A stretch of DNA of 64,000 bases from assembly GCF_000759835.1 (NCBI RefSeq), contig NZ_BBNB01000018.1, positions 1-64,000 of the forward strand. Reading direction: 5' to 3'. Numbering within the stretch: position 1 is the first letter of the stretch; each line of letters opens with the position of its first letter. The stretch is from Citrobacter sedlakii NBRC 105722. GTDB taxonomy: Bacteria > Pseudomonadota > Gammaproteobacteria > Enterobacterales > Enterobacteriaceae. The notes beneath the pieces were generated by a model. That model had not been told where the DNA came from. It was given only the letters and a program-made list of their open reading frames with translations, and made no database searches. The translations under genes and the position numbers were made by a program. Shown here piece by piece: positions 24,065 to 33,338 of this stretch.

Positions 24065-24865
24065 TTAACGCAAAAACAGATTGCGCAGATAATGCGGCAC
24101 CGCATCATCGGCATTAATCCCAATCACTTCCAGCTCAGCATGTAAATCTTTCAGACGCTGGTGGGCGTTGCCCATAATGCAGCCCTTGCCAGCCATCGAC
24201 AGCATTTCCGCGTCGTTCATGCCATCACCAAAGGCGATGCAGTCGGTCAGGCTGTAGCCCATCGCCTTCGCCACGGCTTCCAGCGCGTGGCCTTTCGATA
24301 CGCCGCCTGCCATCACCTCCAGACAGGTGAGCGTGGAAAAACTGACGTTCACGCGGTCCCCCCAGCGCGCGTTGATCGCCTGTTCCAGTGGCAGCAGCAC
24401 CTCATGGCTGTCGCTGGTGAAGAATACCTTGCTGATGCCTTCCGGCTCCAGCAGCGCCGGCTCAAACAGGGAGTAGTTAAAGACTGCCTCTTTGAAAAAA
24501 CGCATTTCATCCGGGCGGTGACGGTTCATAAACCATTCATCGTCACGATAGACATTCGTGATGATATCCGGGCTTGCGTTCACCACACCAAACAGATCGC
24601 TGGCGATATCGCGATCCAGATTATGGGTAAACACCAGATTGCCGTCCATATCATGCACCCGCGCACCGTTAGAGGTGATCATGTAGGACTTAATTTCCAG
24701 ATTATCGCGGATTTGTCCCACGTCGACGTGGTGGCGACCGGTGGCAAAAACAAAGTTAACGCCACGCGCGGTCAGCAGTTTCAGTGTCTCTTTAGCGTAA
24801 GGAGATAGGGTATGGTCGGGCGAGAGCAGCGTGCCATCTAAATCAGACGCAACAACCTGATACAT
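24065..24865 (-). CDS. yigL: HAD-family sugar phosphatase YigL
   Basis: YigL is a Cof-type haloacid dehalogenase phosphatase that acts on phosphosugars and pyridoxal phosphate. Motif I is DLDGTLL (about residues 8-14), and motif IV is GDGMNDAEML (about 213-222). The start MYQVVASDL gives 266 residues as in E. coli; a TTG four codons upstream overlaps the pldB stop and was not chosen. In Salmonella the small RNA SgrS stabilises yigL mRNA during sugar-phosphate stress by pairing in the pldB part of the transcript; the same arrangement pldB-yigL is present here. Confidence 0.94.
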   Translation of the reverse strand: MYQVVASDLDGTLLSPDHTLSPYAKETLKLLTARGVNFVFATGRHHVDVGQIRDNLEIKSYMITSNGARVHDMDGNLVFTHNLDRDIASDLFGVVNASPDIITNVYRDDEWFMNRHRPDEMRFFKEAVFNYSLFEPALLEPEGISKVFFTSDSHEVLLPLEQAINARWGDRVNVSFSTLTCLEVMAGGVSKGHALEAVAKAMGYSLTDCIAFGDGMNDAEMLSMAGKGCIMGNAHQRLKDLHAELEVIGINADDAVPHYLRNLFLR

Positions 24866-24873
24866 ATAAAAAT

Positions 24874-25896
24874 TCAACCTCTAAGCAAAGCGGTTTCCGC
24901 TGGTGAGTTATGCTTGTTGAAAAAATCAACAATAGCGTGAAGCGCGACTGAGCGCATGGCGTCCTTTTCAAAAAGGATCTCATGGTACGCGCCTTTGATG
25001 ACAAGCGGTTGACCCCCTTCGACCGGGTGTCCCGCCGCGGCGCGGATTTCACAAAAACGGTAATGCATGCGGTTATCCACCACACGCTCTTCTTCGGCCT
25101 GGATCAGCAATGTTGGCGTGGCGTCGTCGCCCGCCCCGGCCAGCACGTGTTCTGCCGCCAGGATGCCTTCACGTACCCAATGGTAGGTCGGGCCGCCCAC
25201 GCGCAGCTGTGGCTCATCGGCGTAAAACCGCAGGTTACGCCGATAACGCTGCCGACTGTGCGTTAACAAATTCATGCCAAACGGCAACGCCCGCCAGCGC
25301 CCGGTGCCAATCGCATAACCTTCACGGATGCGGGGATGCCCCTCGGCCCAGTCGAGAATATGGCGAACCATCCAGTCGGGCAGGCGCATCACAATACCAA
25401 ACATCGGCGCGCACAGCGCGATCGCGTCGCACTGGTTTGGATGACGTTGCAGAAACAAAGTCGCAATCGCGCCGCCCATTGAGTGCGCCAGAATGTAGCG
25501 CTTCCGCCACGGTCCCGGCTGCACTTCCTGTTCCCAGAACGCCGTTAAATCATCAACATAATCGTTGAAGTTATCGACATGACCACGGTGCGGATCCGAT
25601 AACATGCGCCCGGAACGGCCCTGCCCCCGGTGATCAATGATCAGGACATCAAAGCCAAGATGAAACAGGTCATAGGCCAGTTCGGCATATTTAACGTAGC
25701 TTTCAATACGCCCCGGACAAACCACGATCACCCGATCGTTTTGCTCTGCGCGAAAACGGACGAAACGTACCGGCACGCTGTCTACGCCCGTAAATTCCGC
25801 TTCCTCCCGCTGGCGCCAGAAATCGGTCAGCGGTCCCATTGAGAACGCCGCGAACGCATTTTCTCTCGTTTCCCAGTCTTTTTGCTGCTGAAACAT
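24874..25896 (-). CDS. pldB: Lysophospholipase L2 PldB
   Basis: PldB hydrolyses lysophospholipids and is an alpha/beta hydrolase associated with the inner membrane. The nucleophile elbow is AHSMGGA (about 143-149), with later Asp and His near the C-terminus (GAYHEILFE). The 340 residues match E. coli. yigL begins 8 bases downstream, so the two genes form a transcription unit. Confidence 0.96.
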   Translation of the reverse strand: MFQQQKDWETRENAFAAFSMGPLTDFWRQREEAEFTGVDSVPVRFVRFRAEQNDRVIVVCPGRIESYVKYAELAYDLFHLGFDVLIIDHRGQGRSGRMLSDPHRGHVDNFNDYVDDLTAFWEQEVQPGPWRKRYILAHSMGGAIATLFLQRHPNQCDAIALCAPMFGIVMRLPDWMVRHILDWAEGHPRIREGYAIGTGRWRALPFGMNLLTHSRQRYRRNLRFYADEPQLRVGGPTYHWVREGILAAEHVLAGAGDDATPTLLIQAEEERVVDNRMHYRFCEIRAAAGHPVEGGQPLVIKGAYHEILFEKDAMRSVALHAIVDFFNKHNSPAETALLRG

Positions 25897-26006
25897 CAGG
25901 TATCCAGCCTCGTTTACCAGGTAAAATCATTTTTTTGTCGTTGCCTGACACAACCGCACAACAGTAGCGTATTGTGGCATAAAAATAGACAATCAGGGAG
26001 TTTCCG

Positions 26007-26627
26007 ATGACTTTCGAATGGTGGTTCGCCTACCTTTTGACGTCCATAATTTTGAGCCTTTCACCGGGCTCCGGCGCCATCAATACCATGACCACCTCCA
26101 TTAACCATGGCTATCGTGGCGCAATGGCCTCTATCGCCGGGTTACAGGCGGGCCTGGCTATCCATATCGTGCTGGTCGGCGTCGGACTGGGAACGCTGTT
26201 CTCACGGTCGGTACTCGCATTTGAGATACTGAAATGGGCGGGCGCGGCCTATCTGATCTGGTTGGGCATCCAGCAGTGGCGTGCAGCGGGGGCCATTGAT
26301 TTGACCACCATGGCGAATACCCAATCCCGCGGACGTCTGTTTCAGCGCGCCGTCTTCGTCAACCTGACCAACCCGAAAAGCATCGTTTTTCTCGCCGCGC
26401 TGTTTCCGCAGTTCGTCATGCCGAAGGAGCCGCAGCTGATGCAGTACATCATTCTCGGTGTGACGACGATTGTCGTTGATATTGTGGTGATGATTGGTTA
26501 CGCGACGCTGGCGCAGCGAATCGCGCTCTGGATCAAAGGACCGAAGCAGATGAAGGCGCTGAATAAAGTGTTCGGTTCGCTGTTTATGCTGGTAGGCGCG
26601 CTACTGGCTTCGGCAAGGCATGCGTGA
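26007..26627 (+). CDS. rhtB: Homoserine/homoserine lactone exporter RhtB
   Basis: RhtB is a LysE/RhtB-family inner membrane exporter giving resistance to homoserine and homoserine lactone. It has 206 residues, as in E. coli. The family N-terminal motif is [13 protein letters not shown] (about 17-29), and the mid-protein motif [10 protein letters not shown] (about 125-134) is clear. It is divergent from pldB and convergent with rhtC. Confidence 0.95.
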   Translation: MTFEWWFAYLLTSIILSLSPGSGAINTMTTSINHGYRGAMASIAGLQAGLAIHIVLVGVGLGTLFSRSVLAFEILKWAGAAYLIWLGIQQWRAAGAIDLTTMANTQSRGRLFQRAVFVNLTNPKSIVFLAALFPQFVMPKEPQLMQYIILGVTTIVVDIVVMIGYATLAQRIALWIKGPKQMKALNKVFGSLFMLVGALLASARHA

Positions 26628-26824
26628 CAAACGGAGTCGCGCTCGCAATACCTTGTTGACGATCAGAACGGTGGAATATAGACCGTCGAACCAGACAGCA
26701 AAGAAAGAAACAGGGTTCATTCTTTGCTGTTGAACGCAGTGTTGCTGGATAGACTGACTCAGCGGTTTATGCTGGAGCAGATGAGCGGACAACAAATTAC
26801 CGTGCTGGTAAGGCGGGAAATAAA
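26628..26824. other. Interval between rhtB and rhtC with an inverted repeat
   Basis: The 197 bases between these convergent genes contain no gene I recognise. A perfect 10-base inverted repeat (CAGCAAAGAA ... TTCTTTGCTG, 14-base loop) lies at about 26694-26727. Short open frames cross the interval on both strands but have no recognisable product. It could be a decayed remnant or a terminator-like structure without a T-run. Confidence 0.35.
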
Positions 26825-27445
26825 TCAGCGCGAAATGATCAAATGGATGCCAAAGCCCGCAAACAGCGCGCCGGCAAAGCCGTCGATCCATTTCGCCAGC
26901 CGCTGATAGCCGCGACGCATCTGTGGCAGCGCAAACAGACTCGCCACCACCGTAAACCACGCGAATGTTTCCACGATAATCAGCACAAAGATACCCCAGC
27001 GCGCGGCGGTACCCACGTTATCGCCAACAAACAGGGAAAACACCGAACCGAAATAGATTATCGCTTTTGGGTTCGCCAGATTGGTCAGCAATCCCTTCAG
27101 AAAACTGCGTCCGCTCTGCGCCAGTTCAACCTGCGGCGCGGGCGCGGCAGTATCCTGCTTTTTCAGCGCGCCGCGTAGCATCTGGTAGCCCATCCAGCAC
27201 AGATACAGACCGCCGCCGACCATAATAATAGTATGCAGCCAGGCCATTTTTTCAATAATCAGATGCAGGCCAAGCAGCGCGATACCCGCCCAGACCATAA
27301 CGCCACAGGTAATCCCCAGCACGCCCATCATCGCTTCTTTACGCGAGCGGCTGACGGCAGTCTGCGAGACGAAAAAGAAATCCGGACCCGGACTCATGAG
27401 CGCGACAATGTGCACCATCGCCACGGTGAGAAATAACATTAGCAT
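26825..27445 (-). CDS. rhtC: Threonine exporter RhtC
   Basis: RhtC is a LysE/RhtB-family inner membrane exporter of L-threonine. It has 206 residues. Motifs ALMSPGPDFFFV (about 15-26) and NLANPKAIIYF (about 122-132) parallel those of RhtB and show the paralogy. It lies 66 bases downstream of recQ on the same strand. Confidence 0.95.
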   Translation of the reverse strand: MLMLFLTVAMVHIVALMSPGPDFFFVSQTAVSRSRKEAMMGVLGITCGVMVWAGIALLGLHLIIEKMAWLHTIIMVGGGLYLCWMGYQMLRGALKKQDTAAPAPQVELAQSGRSFLKGLLTNLANPKAIIYFGSVFSLFVGDNVGTAARWGIFVLIIVETFAWFTVVASLFALPQMRRGYQRLAKWIDGFAGALFAGFGIHLIISR

Positions 27446-27511
27446 GATCGAAATACTCGCGGGGGAAACAGTTCAGTGAGTCACCATCCTGGCACTTTTT
27501 TGCCTGGCTGA

Positions 27512-29341
27512 CTACTCCTCGTCGTCACCGTCTACGTGAGCGCGAATCAGCGCCATAAATTCTTTACCGAAGCGTTCGAGTTTACGCATCCCGACACCGT
27601 TGACGCTGAGCATTTCGCTGGCGGAAACCGGCATCTGTTCGGCCATCTCAATCAGGGTGGCATCGTTAAACACCACGTACGGCGGGATATTTTCTTCGTC
27701 GGCGATCGCCTTACGCAACTTGCGCAGTTTTGCGAACAACTTGCGATCGTAATTGCCGCCGAAGGATTTCTGCATAACCCGCGGCTTAAGGGCTACGATA
27801 CGCGGTACGGCAAGCTGAAGCGGCACTTCGCCGCGCAGCACCGGACGCGCCGCGTCGGTCATTTGTAACGCGGAATGCTGGGCGATATTTTGCGTCACCA
27901 GGCCCAGGTGGATCAGTTGACGGATCACGCTGACCCAGTGCTCATGGCTTTTCTCGCGTCCCATACCGTAGACTTTGAGCTTGTCATGTCCCAGTTCACG
28001 GATGCGCTGGTTGTTGGCGCCGCGGATCACCTCAACAACATACCCCATGCCAAAACGCTGGTTCACCCGGCCTATCGTCGAGAGGGCAATTTGCGCGTCC
28101 TGCAGGCCATCGTACTGTTTAGGCGGATCAAGGCAGATATCACAGTTGCCGCACGGCTCCTGCCGCCCTTCACCAAAGTAGTTGAGCAATACCAGGCGAC
28201 GACAGGTTTGCGCCTCGGCAAACGCGCCCATCGCATTCAGCTTATGTCGCTCGATATCCTGCAGTTGCCCCTGCGGTTTTTCTTCCAGGCAACGGCGCAA
28301 CCACGCCATATCCGCCGGATCGTAAAACAGCATGGCTTCCGCAGGCAGGCCGTCACGACCCGCGCGTCCCGTCTCCTGGTAATAGGATTCAATGTTGCGC
28401 GGAATATCAAAATGCACCACAAAACGCACGTTGGGTTTGTTGATGCCCATGCCGAACGCCACGGTCGCCACCACGATTTGCAGGTCGTCGCGCTGGAATT
28501 TCTCCTGCACGTCCGCACGCACGTCATTTTCCAGCCCCGCATGGTACGCCGCAGCGCTAAGCCCACGGCTTTGCAGGCGTGCGGCGGTATCTTCCACTTT
28601 CGCCCGGCTGTTGCAGTAAATGATGCCGGACTTGCCGCGCTGCTCCTGCACGTAGCGCATCAGTTGATCGAGCGGCTTAAATTTCTCCATCAACATGTAG
28701 CGAATGTTGGGCCGGTCAAAACTGCTGATCTGAATTAAGGGGTCGTTGAGGCCTAATAAACGGACGATATCCAGCCGGGTGGTTTCATCCGCCGTGGCGG
28801 TCAACGCCATGAACGGCAGCGCGGGGAAGCGCTGGCGAAGCTGGCCTAACGCCGCGTATTCCGGGCGAAAGTCGTGGCCCCACTGCGAAATACAGTGCGC
28901 TTCATCAACGGCCAGTAAGACGGGATTCCAGTGGGCAAGATGCTCGAGGAAGTTATCCAGCATCAGACGTTCAGGTGCGATATAGAGCAAACGAATCTTC
29001 CCGGTACGGCATCCTGCCATCACCTCATGTTGCTGTTCACGCGTCTGGGTCGAGTTCAGGCAGGCCGCCGCCACGCCGTTCGCCAGCAGCTGATCGACCT
29101 GGTCTTTCATCAGGGAAATCAGCGGCGAGACCACCACCGTTAACCCATCAAGGAGCAAAGCAGGGATTTGATAGCACAGGGATTTCCCGCCGCCGGTCGG
29201 CATAACCACCAGGCAGTCGCGTCCGGACATCGCAGTGTCGATGATCGCTTCCTGGCCCGGGCGAAACTGTTGGTAGCCAAAGGTCTCCTGCAAAACCTGT
29301 TTAGCTCCGGACTCCAGATTCAACACTTCCGCCTGCGCCAC
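27512..29341 (-). CDS. recQ: ATP-dependent DNA helicase RecQ
   Basis: RecQ is a 3'-5' SF2 helicase of RecF-pathway recombination and replication fork repair. Walker A is PTGGGKSLCYQ (about 48-58) and Walker B is DEAHC. The RQC zinc cluster is in TCRRLVLLNYFGEG and PCGNCDIC (about 379-403), and an HRDC domain ends the protein. The GTG at 29341 gives 609 residues as in E. coli and follows GGGGTG. ATG codons six and seven codons upstream lie in the T-run of the pldA terminator without a ribosome site. Confidence 0.94.
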   Translation of the reverse strand: MAQAEVLNLESGAKQVLQETFGYQQFRPGQEAIIDTAMSGRDCLVVMPTGGGKSLCYQIPALLLDGLTVVVSPLISLMKDQVDQLLANGVAAACLNSTQTREQQHEVMAGCRTGKIRLLYIAPERLMLDNFLEHLAHWNPVLLAVDEAHCISQWGHDFRPEYAALGQLRQRFPALPFMALTATADETTRLDIVRLLGLNDPLIQISSFDRPNIRYMLMEKFKPLDQLMRYVQEQRGKSGIIYCNSRAKVEDTAARLQSRGLSAAAYHAGLENDVRADVQEKFQRDDLQIVVATVAFGMGINKPNVRFVVHFDIPRNIESYYQETGRAGRDGLPAEAMLFYDPADMAWLRRCLEEKPQGQLQDIERHKLNAMGAFAEAQTCRRLVLLNYFGEGRQEPCGNCDICLDPPKQYDGLQDAQIALSTIGRVNQRFGMGYVVEVIRGANNQRIRELGHDKLKVYGMGREKSHEHWVSVIRQLIHLGLVTQNIAQHSALQMTDAARPVLRGEVPLQLAVPRIVALKPRVMQKSFGGNYDRKLFAKLRKLRKAIADEENIPPYVVFNDATLIEMAEQMPVSASEMLSVNGVGMRKLERFGKEFMALIRAHVDGDDEE

Positions 29342-29360
29342 ATTCACCCCGTTCGCCATC

Positions 29361-29390
29361 AAATAAAACAGGCGCTATTTTCAGCGCCTG
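29361..29390 (-). terminator. Rho-independent terminator of pldA
   Basis: On the minus strand CAGGCGCT pairs perfectly with AGCGCCTG across a six-base loop, followed by TTTTATTT. It lies between the pldA stop and the recQ start, so recQ depends on read-through or its own promoter. Confidence 0.85.
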
Positions 29391-29416
29391 AGAGAGAAAC
29401 TGCAATGTTTAATCGA

Positions 29417-30286
29417 TCAGAAGATATCGTTAAGCATCACGCCGACACCCACTCGCGTCTGGTTGAAGTTGTAATCGATAAGCGACTCGCCATAGCCGCT
29501 GTATACCTGGGTGTAAAGCCGAACGTGCTTCGTCAGCGGATAGCTCAGACCCAGTTCAGCGCCGCCGTAGCCGGTGTTCCAGTTATACTGTCCTTTCGCG
29601 CTCAGCACCGCATCGCCGAGGTGATACCCGATTTTCAACTGGTAATAGCCCATATATTTGGTGATATCGGGGTTATCGTCGGTGCTGCCGATGACGTACC
29701 ACGGTTTCACCTCCACCAGCCAGTTGCCGTTTTCCGCCATCAGGCGCGTGTAAAGACGGTTCCAGCTACGTGAGGTTGGGTCCGAACGCCCGTTGGAATC
29801 ATGGTTGTACCCCATTTCCACGTCGCGCAGCGTCCAGCCCGCAAAGCGATAATCGGTTGCAAAGCCGAGAAAAAGTTGTGGCTCGTAGTTGGTTTCACGA
29901 AACGGCGAGGACTCTTCGCTGTTGGAAAGCTGCCACCAGGATTTCTGAGTATACGACGCCCCCAGGACTGAATGGGGTCCCAGGATCCCTCGCCACAGCG
30001 GGAATGCCAGGCTCAACTGGAATTTCACTTCGTCTTTGCGGGCGTTTTCAGACCAGTTATAAGTGCTGATCGCTTCTTTATTTAAGTCGCTGGTACTGGT
30101 GTAGATCAGGTAGTTGGTGTCGTAAGGGTAAAGCGTGAACGGATTGTCATGCTCCACCAGCATATTGGCGATGATACTGCCCTGTACCGACGGCGTGTCA
30201 TGCACCTCTTTTACTGTCGCTTCTTGCGCAAAAGCGACCACTGGCAGCATAGCTGCCGTCCATAAACCACCCAGAATCGCCCGCAT
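29417..30286 (-). CDS. pldA: Outer membrane phospholipase A PldA
   Basis: PldA is a calcium-dependent beta-barrel enzyme that removes phospholipids mislocalised to the outer leaflet. The start MRAILGGLW gives 289 residues as in E. coli, with a signal peptide cleaved after AFA (about residue 20). The catalytic His and Ser are in the stretch YNHDSNGRSDP, with the supporting Asn in SRSWNRLYTR. The C-terminus ends in an aromatic (Phe), as expected for outer membrane barrels. Confidence 0.96.
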   Translation of the reverse strand: MRAILGGLWTAAMLPVVAFAQEATVKEVHDTPSVQGSIIANMLVEHDNPFTLYPYDTNYLIYTSTSDLNKEAISTYNWSENARKDEVKFQLSLAFPLWRGILGPHSVLGASYTQKSWWQLSNSEESSPFRETNYEPQLFLGFATDYRFAGWTLRDVEMGYNHDSNGRSDPTSRSWNRLYTRLMAENGNWLVEVKPWYVIGSTDDNPDITKYMGYYQLKIGYHLGDAVLSAKGQYNWNTGYGGAELGLSYPLTKHVRLYTQVYSGYGESLIDYNFNQTRVGVGVMLNDIF

Positions 30287-30451
30287 TCTTGTTGTTCTCC
30301 TGAACGAAATAGTTAAGTTTTGAATAAAAATTGTTTCCGCCATTCTACATATTTACTGGTGTTGCGGTTAGTTATCCCGTCTTAAAGTAGAAATCAACAA
30401 ACAAGAAGCATAACATCAACATTTCATTAACCAATGGAGTGACGGAATCGT

Positions 30452-30919
30452 ATGTCTGCTGTACTCACCGCGGAGCAAGCCCTGAAGCTTGTGGGCGAAA
30501 TGTTTGTCTACCACATGCCGTTTAACCGGGCGCTGGGGCTGGAACTCGAACGCTACGAAAAAGAATTTGCCCAACTGGCGTTTAATAATCAACCGATGAT
30601 GGTCGGTAACTGGGCGCAAAGTATTTTGCATGGCGGAGTGATCGCCTCAGCGCTGGATGTTGCCGCCGGACTGGTTTGCGTAGGTAGCACGCTGACACGC
30701 CATGAAACCATCAGCGAAGACGAGCTACGTCAACGGCTGTCGCGAATGGGGACCATCGATTTACGCGTCGATTACCTGCGTCCGGGCAGGGGTAACCGTT
30801 TCACCGCTACCAGCAGCTTGCTGCGCGCCGGGAATAAAGTCGCCGTGGCGCGGGTGGAATTACACAATGAAGAGCAGTTATACATTGCCAGCGCCACCGC
30901 CACTTATATGGTAGGGTAA
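30452..30919 (+). CDS. yigI: Hotdog-fold thioesterase YigI
   Basis: This 155-residue protein belongs to the PaaI/YigI hotdog-fold thioesterases; E. coli YigI is reported to act on medium- and long-chain acyl-CoA. The helix and strand around [17 protein letters not shown] (about 60-76) carry the expected HGG motif. It is divergent from pldA and precedes rarD by 43 bases. Confidence 0.9.
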   Translation: MSAVLTAEQALKLVGEMFVYHMPFNRALGLELERYEKEFAQLAFNNQPMMVGNWAQSILHGGVIASALDVAAGLVCVGSTLTRHETISEDELRQRLSRMGTIDLRVDYLRPGRGNRFTATSSLLRAGNKVAVARVELHNEEQLYIASATATYMVG

Positions 30920-30962
30920 AACACGATAAACTGTTGTTACATTTCAGACACGAGTTTTCCCG

Positions 30963-31859
30963 ATGGATGCAAAGCAAACGCGGCAGGGCGTGTTACTCGC
31001 TCTTGCCGCTTATTTTATTTGGGGCATCGCCCCTGCGTACTTCAAACTGATTCATTACGTTCCTGCGGATGAAATCCTGACGCACCGGGTGATCTGGTCA
31101 TTCTTTTTTATGGTGGCGCTGATGAGCGTCAGCCGTCAGTGGTCCGGCGTCAAAACGCTGCTGCAGACACCGAAAAAGGTGTTCCTGCTGGCGTTGTCTG
31201 CCGTGCTGATTGGCGGTAACTGGCTGTTGTTTATCTGGGCGGTGAACAATCACCACATGCTGGAAGCCAGCCTCGGTTACTTCATTAATCCGCTGGTCAA
31301 TATCCTGCTGGGAATGATTTTCCTCGGCGAACGCTTTCGCCGGATGCAGTGGGTGGCCGTGATTCTGGCGGTGTGCGGCGTGCTGGTGCAGTTATGGACC
31401 TTTGGGTCGCTGCCAGTCATCGCGCTGGGGCTGGCGTTTAGCTTTGCCTTTTACGGTCTGGTCCGTAAAAAGATTGCCGTGGAAGCACAAACCGGCATGC
31501 TGTTTGAAACGCTGTGGCTGTTGCCAGTGGCGGCGATTTACCTGTTTGGTATTGCGAACAGCACAACCAGCCACATGGGGCAAAACCCGCTGTCACTTAA
31601 TCTATTGCTGATCGCCGCAGGCGTCGTGACTACCGTCCCGCTGCTGTGCTTTACCGGCGCCGCAACCCGTTTGCGCCTCTCAACGCTGGGCTTCTTCCAG
31701 TACATTGGCCCGACGCTGATGTTCCTGCTGGCAGTCATGTTTTACGGCGAAGTGCCGGGGGCAGATAAGATGGTGACGTTCGCGTTTATCTGGGTGGCGC
31801 TGGCGATTTTTGTCGCCGATGCGATTTATACCCAGCGCCGGACGCGTAAAGGCATGTGA
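30963..31859 (+). CDS. rarD: EamA-family transporter RarD
   Basis: RarD is a ten-helix inner membrane protein of the DMT superfamily. The name comes from a chloramphenicol-sensitivity assignment in Pseudomonas; its substrate here is unknown. The N-terminus GVLLALAAYFIWGIAPAYFK (about 9-28) is typical. It has 298 residues, two more than in E. coli. yigF and yigG, which adjoin it in E. coli K-12, are absent; corA follows convergently after 51 bases. Confidence 0.92.
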   Translation: MDAKQTRQGVLLALAAYFIWGIAPAYFKLIHYVPADEILTHRVIWSFFFMVALMSVSRQWSGVKTLLQTPKKVFLLALSAVLIGGNWLLFIWAVNNHHMLEASLGYFINPLVNILLGMIFLGERFRRMQWVAVILAVCGVLVQLWTFGSLPVIALGLAFSFAFYGLVRKKIAVEAQTGMLFETLWLLPVAAIYLFGIANSTTSHMGQNPLSLNLLLIAAGVVTTVPLLCFTGAATRLRLSTLGFFQYIGPTLMFLLAVMFYGEVPGADKMVTFAFIWVALAIFVADAIYTQRRTRKGM

Positions 31860-31876
31860 TTTACCCGTCCCCCTGA

Positions 31877-31897
31877 CCCTCTCCTGTCTGGAGAGGG
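31877..31897. repeat. BoxC-like hairpin between rarD and corA
   Basis: CCCTCTCC pairs perfectly with GGAGAGGG across five bases, preceded by CCCCCTGA. Such CCCTCTCC repeats are common between enterobacterial genes. It lies between convergent genes and has no T-run. Confidence 0.5.
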
Positions 31898-31910
31898 AAC
31901 CCGCCAGGTT

Positions 31911-32861
31911 TTACAGCCAGTTCTTACGTTTAAAGTACAGATACGGCGCCAGCCCCGCGAGGATCATGAAGATAATCGCGCCAGGGTAGCCAAAGCTCCA
32001 TTTTAGCTCCGGCATAAACTCAAAGTTCATCCCGTAACTGGATGCCACCAGCGTCGGCGGCAGGAACACCACGGAGACCACCGAGAAGATCTTGATGATG
32101 CGGTTCTGCTCGATGTTGATAAAGCCCATCGCCGCCTGCATCAGGAAGTTCACCTTCTGGAACAGAGATTCGTTGTGCGGTAGCAGGGATTCGATATCGC
32201 GTAAGATCTCGCGCGCCTGCTCCAGTTGACCACCCGGCAGACGCGCTTTGCGTACCAGGAAGTTCAGCGCGCGCTGGGTATCCATCAGACACAAACGCAC
32301 CTTCCAGCCGATATCCTCCAGCTCCGCCAGCGTCGAAAGCGCTTCATCATATTCATCGCCCTGATGCCCTTCCATGATCACACGGCTAAGCTGTTCCAGG
32401 TCGCTGTAGATGTTTTCAATTTCATCCGCCAGCTGTTCGATTTTGGTTTCGAACAGATCGAGCAGCAGCTCATAGGCGTTACCGTCGACCATCGCCTGGC
32501 TACGGGCGCGCATGCGGTATAAACGAAACGCGGGCAGTTCGCGCTCACGCAGGGTAAACAGACGGCCATCGCGAATGGTAAACGCCACGGTGGAGTTACC
32601 GGCGTGATCTTCCGCGTCTTCAAAGAAGAAGAAGGAGTGGATGTGCAGGCCGTCTTCGTCTTCAAAAAAACGCGCGGATGCTTCGATGTCTTCCAGTTCG
32701 GGGCGGGTTGCCAGGCTCTGCCCCAGCTCGGATTGTACGCGCAAACGCTCGTCATCGTCCGGTTCGACCAGGTCGACCCACACGGCATCAATCAGGGTTT
32801 GTGATTCTTCGACTTCCAGCCGGCTCAGTCGATTGTTTTCCAGTTGAAATGCGCTCAGCAT
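31911..32861 (-). CDS. corA: Magnesium/cobalt/nickel transporter CorA
   Basis: CorA is the pentameric inner membrane channel for magnesium. The start [11 protein letters not shown] gives 316 residues, as in Salmonella and E. coli; the frame is open upstream through the leader but has no better start. The C-terminal two helices carry the signature [10 protein letters not shown] (GMN about 277-279), and the protein ends in the basic YFKRKNWL. A leader with the corL ORF precedes it. Confidence 0.97.
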   Translation of the reverse strand: MLSAFQLENNRLSRLEVEESQTLIDAVWVDLVEPDDDERLRVQSELGQSLATRPELEDIEASARFFEDEDGLHIHSFFFFEDAEDHAGNSTVAFTIRDGRLFTLRERELPAFRLYRMRARSQAMVDGNAYELLLDLFETKIEQLADEIENIYSDLEQLSRVIMEGHQGDEYDEALSTLAELEDIGWKVRLCLMDTQRALNFLVRKARLPGGQLEQAREILRDIESLLPHNESLFQKVNFLMQAAMGFINIEQNRIIKIFSVVSVVFLPPTLVASSYGMNFEFMPELKWSFGYPGAIIFMILAGLAPYLYFKRKNWL

Positions 32862-33120
32862 GACCGGGACTCCCAATGCGTAAAAATATCGGACAGTTCG
32901 GTGGGCACACAGAAACAAATTGGGTTTCAGACCATAAAAGCCTGACTCAGCGCGACGGGAAAAAATGCAGGTCGCTGACAACCGCTAAGGCCATCAGCAA
33001 AAAGGGATAGCCTTAGGAGTTGATCCTGGATGACAGGATAATGAGCCAGTATCTACTGGGTGTGTCCAAGGCGAATGTCCTCTTAGCGTAATCGTGCGCG
33101 CATGTTACGCCAGCAAAAAT
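32862..33120 (-). promoter_or_regulatory. corA 5' leader region
   Basis: A long untranslated stretch separates corA from its likely promoter. It contains the short corL ORF and GC-rich palindromes such as AAGGCTATCC and GGCCTTAGC. In Salmonella, translation of corL controls Rho-dependent termination within this leader; that is known for Salmonella and inferred here. Confidence 0.6.
33013..33069 (-). CDS. corL: corA leader peptide CorL
   Basis: A TTG start follows AAGAGGAC and opens an 18-codon ORF encoding MDTPSRYWLIILSSRINS. The sequence agrees with the Salmonella leader peptide CorL as I recall it. Efficient corL translation there promotes Rho-dependent termination before corA. It ends 151 bases before corA. 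Confidence 0.72.
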   Translation of the reverse strand: MDTPSRYWLIILSSRINS

Positions 33121-33338
33121 TTGCCGTCAACTCGCAACGGAACGCGAAAAAGTAATAATTTCCCCTTATGTAAAAAGGTTAGCAGAGAGGGGGGATTTAT
33201 CTATGATTTCAGAATATTAAGCGGCGTTGTGGAAGCGAAAAGCGTCTGTCTGATAAGACTGCCGTCATCCGGGAATAAGCCAGGCCGGACGATGGCATAA
33301 CTCCCTTATCCGGCCTAAGAATCAATGCGTTAGCGCCA
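33121..33338. other. Upstream part of the uvrD-corA interval
   Basis: These bases carry an AT-rich stretch (33151-33180), likely the corA promoter zone, and a REP-like unit near uvrD. I find no gene. Confidence 0.4.
33283..33318. repeat. REP-like unit after uvrD
   Basis: GGCCGGACGATGGC faces CTTATCCGGCC, the typical imperfect palindrome of a REP element. It begins about 21 bases after the uvrD stop codon on the minus strand and may protect the uvrD message. Confidence 0.7.

Noticed and set aside
26601-26960. 119-codon minus-strand frame between rhtB and rhtC
   Set aside because: Half of it is an out-of-frame reading of rhtC, and the rest has no start signal or known relative.
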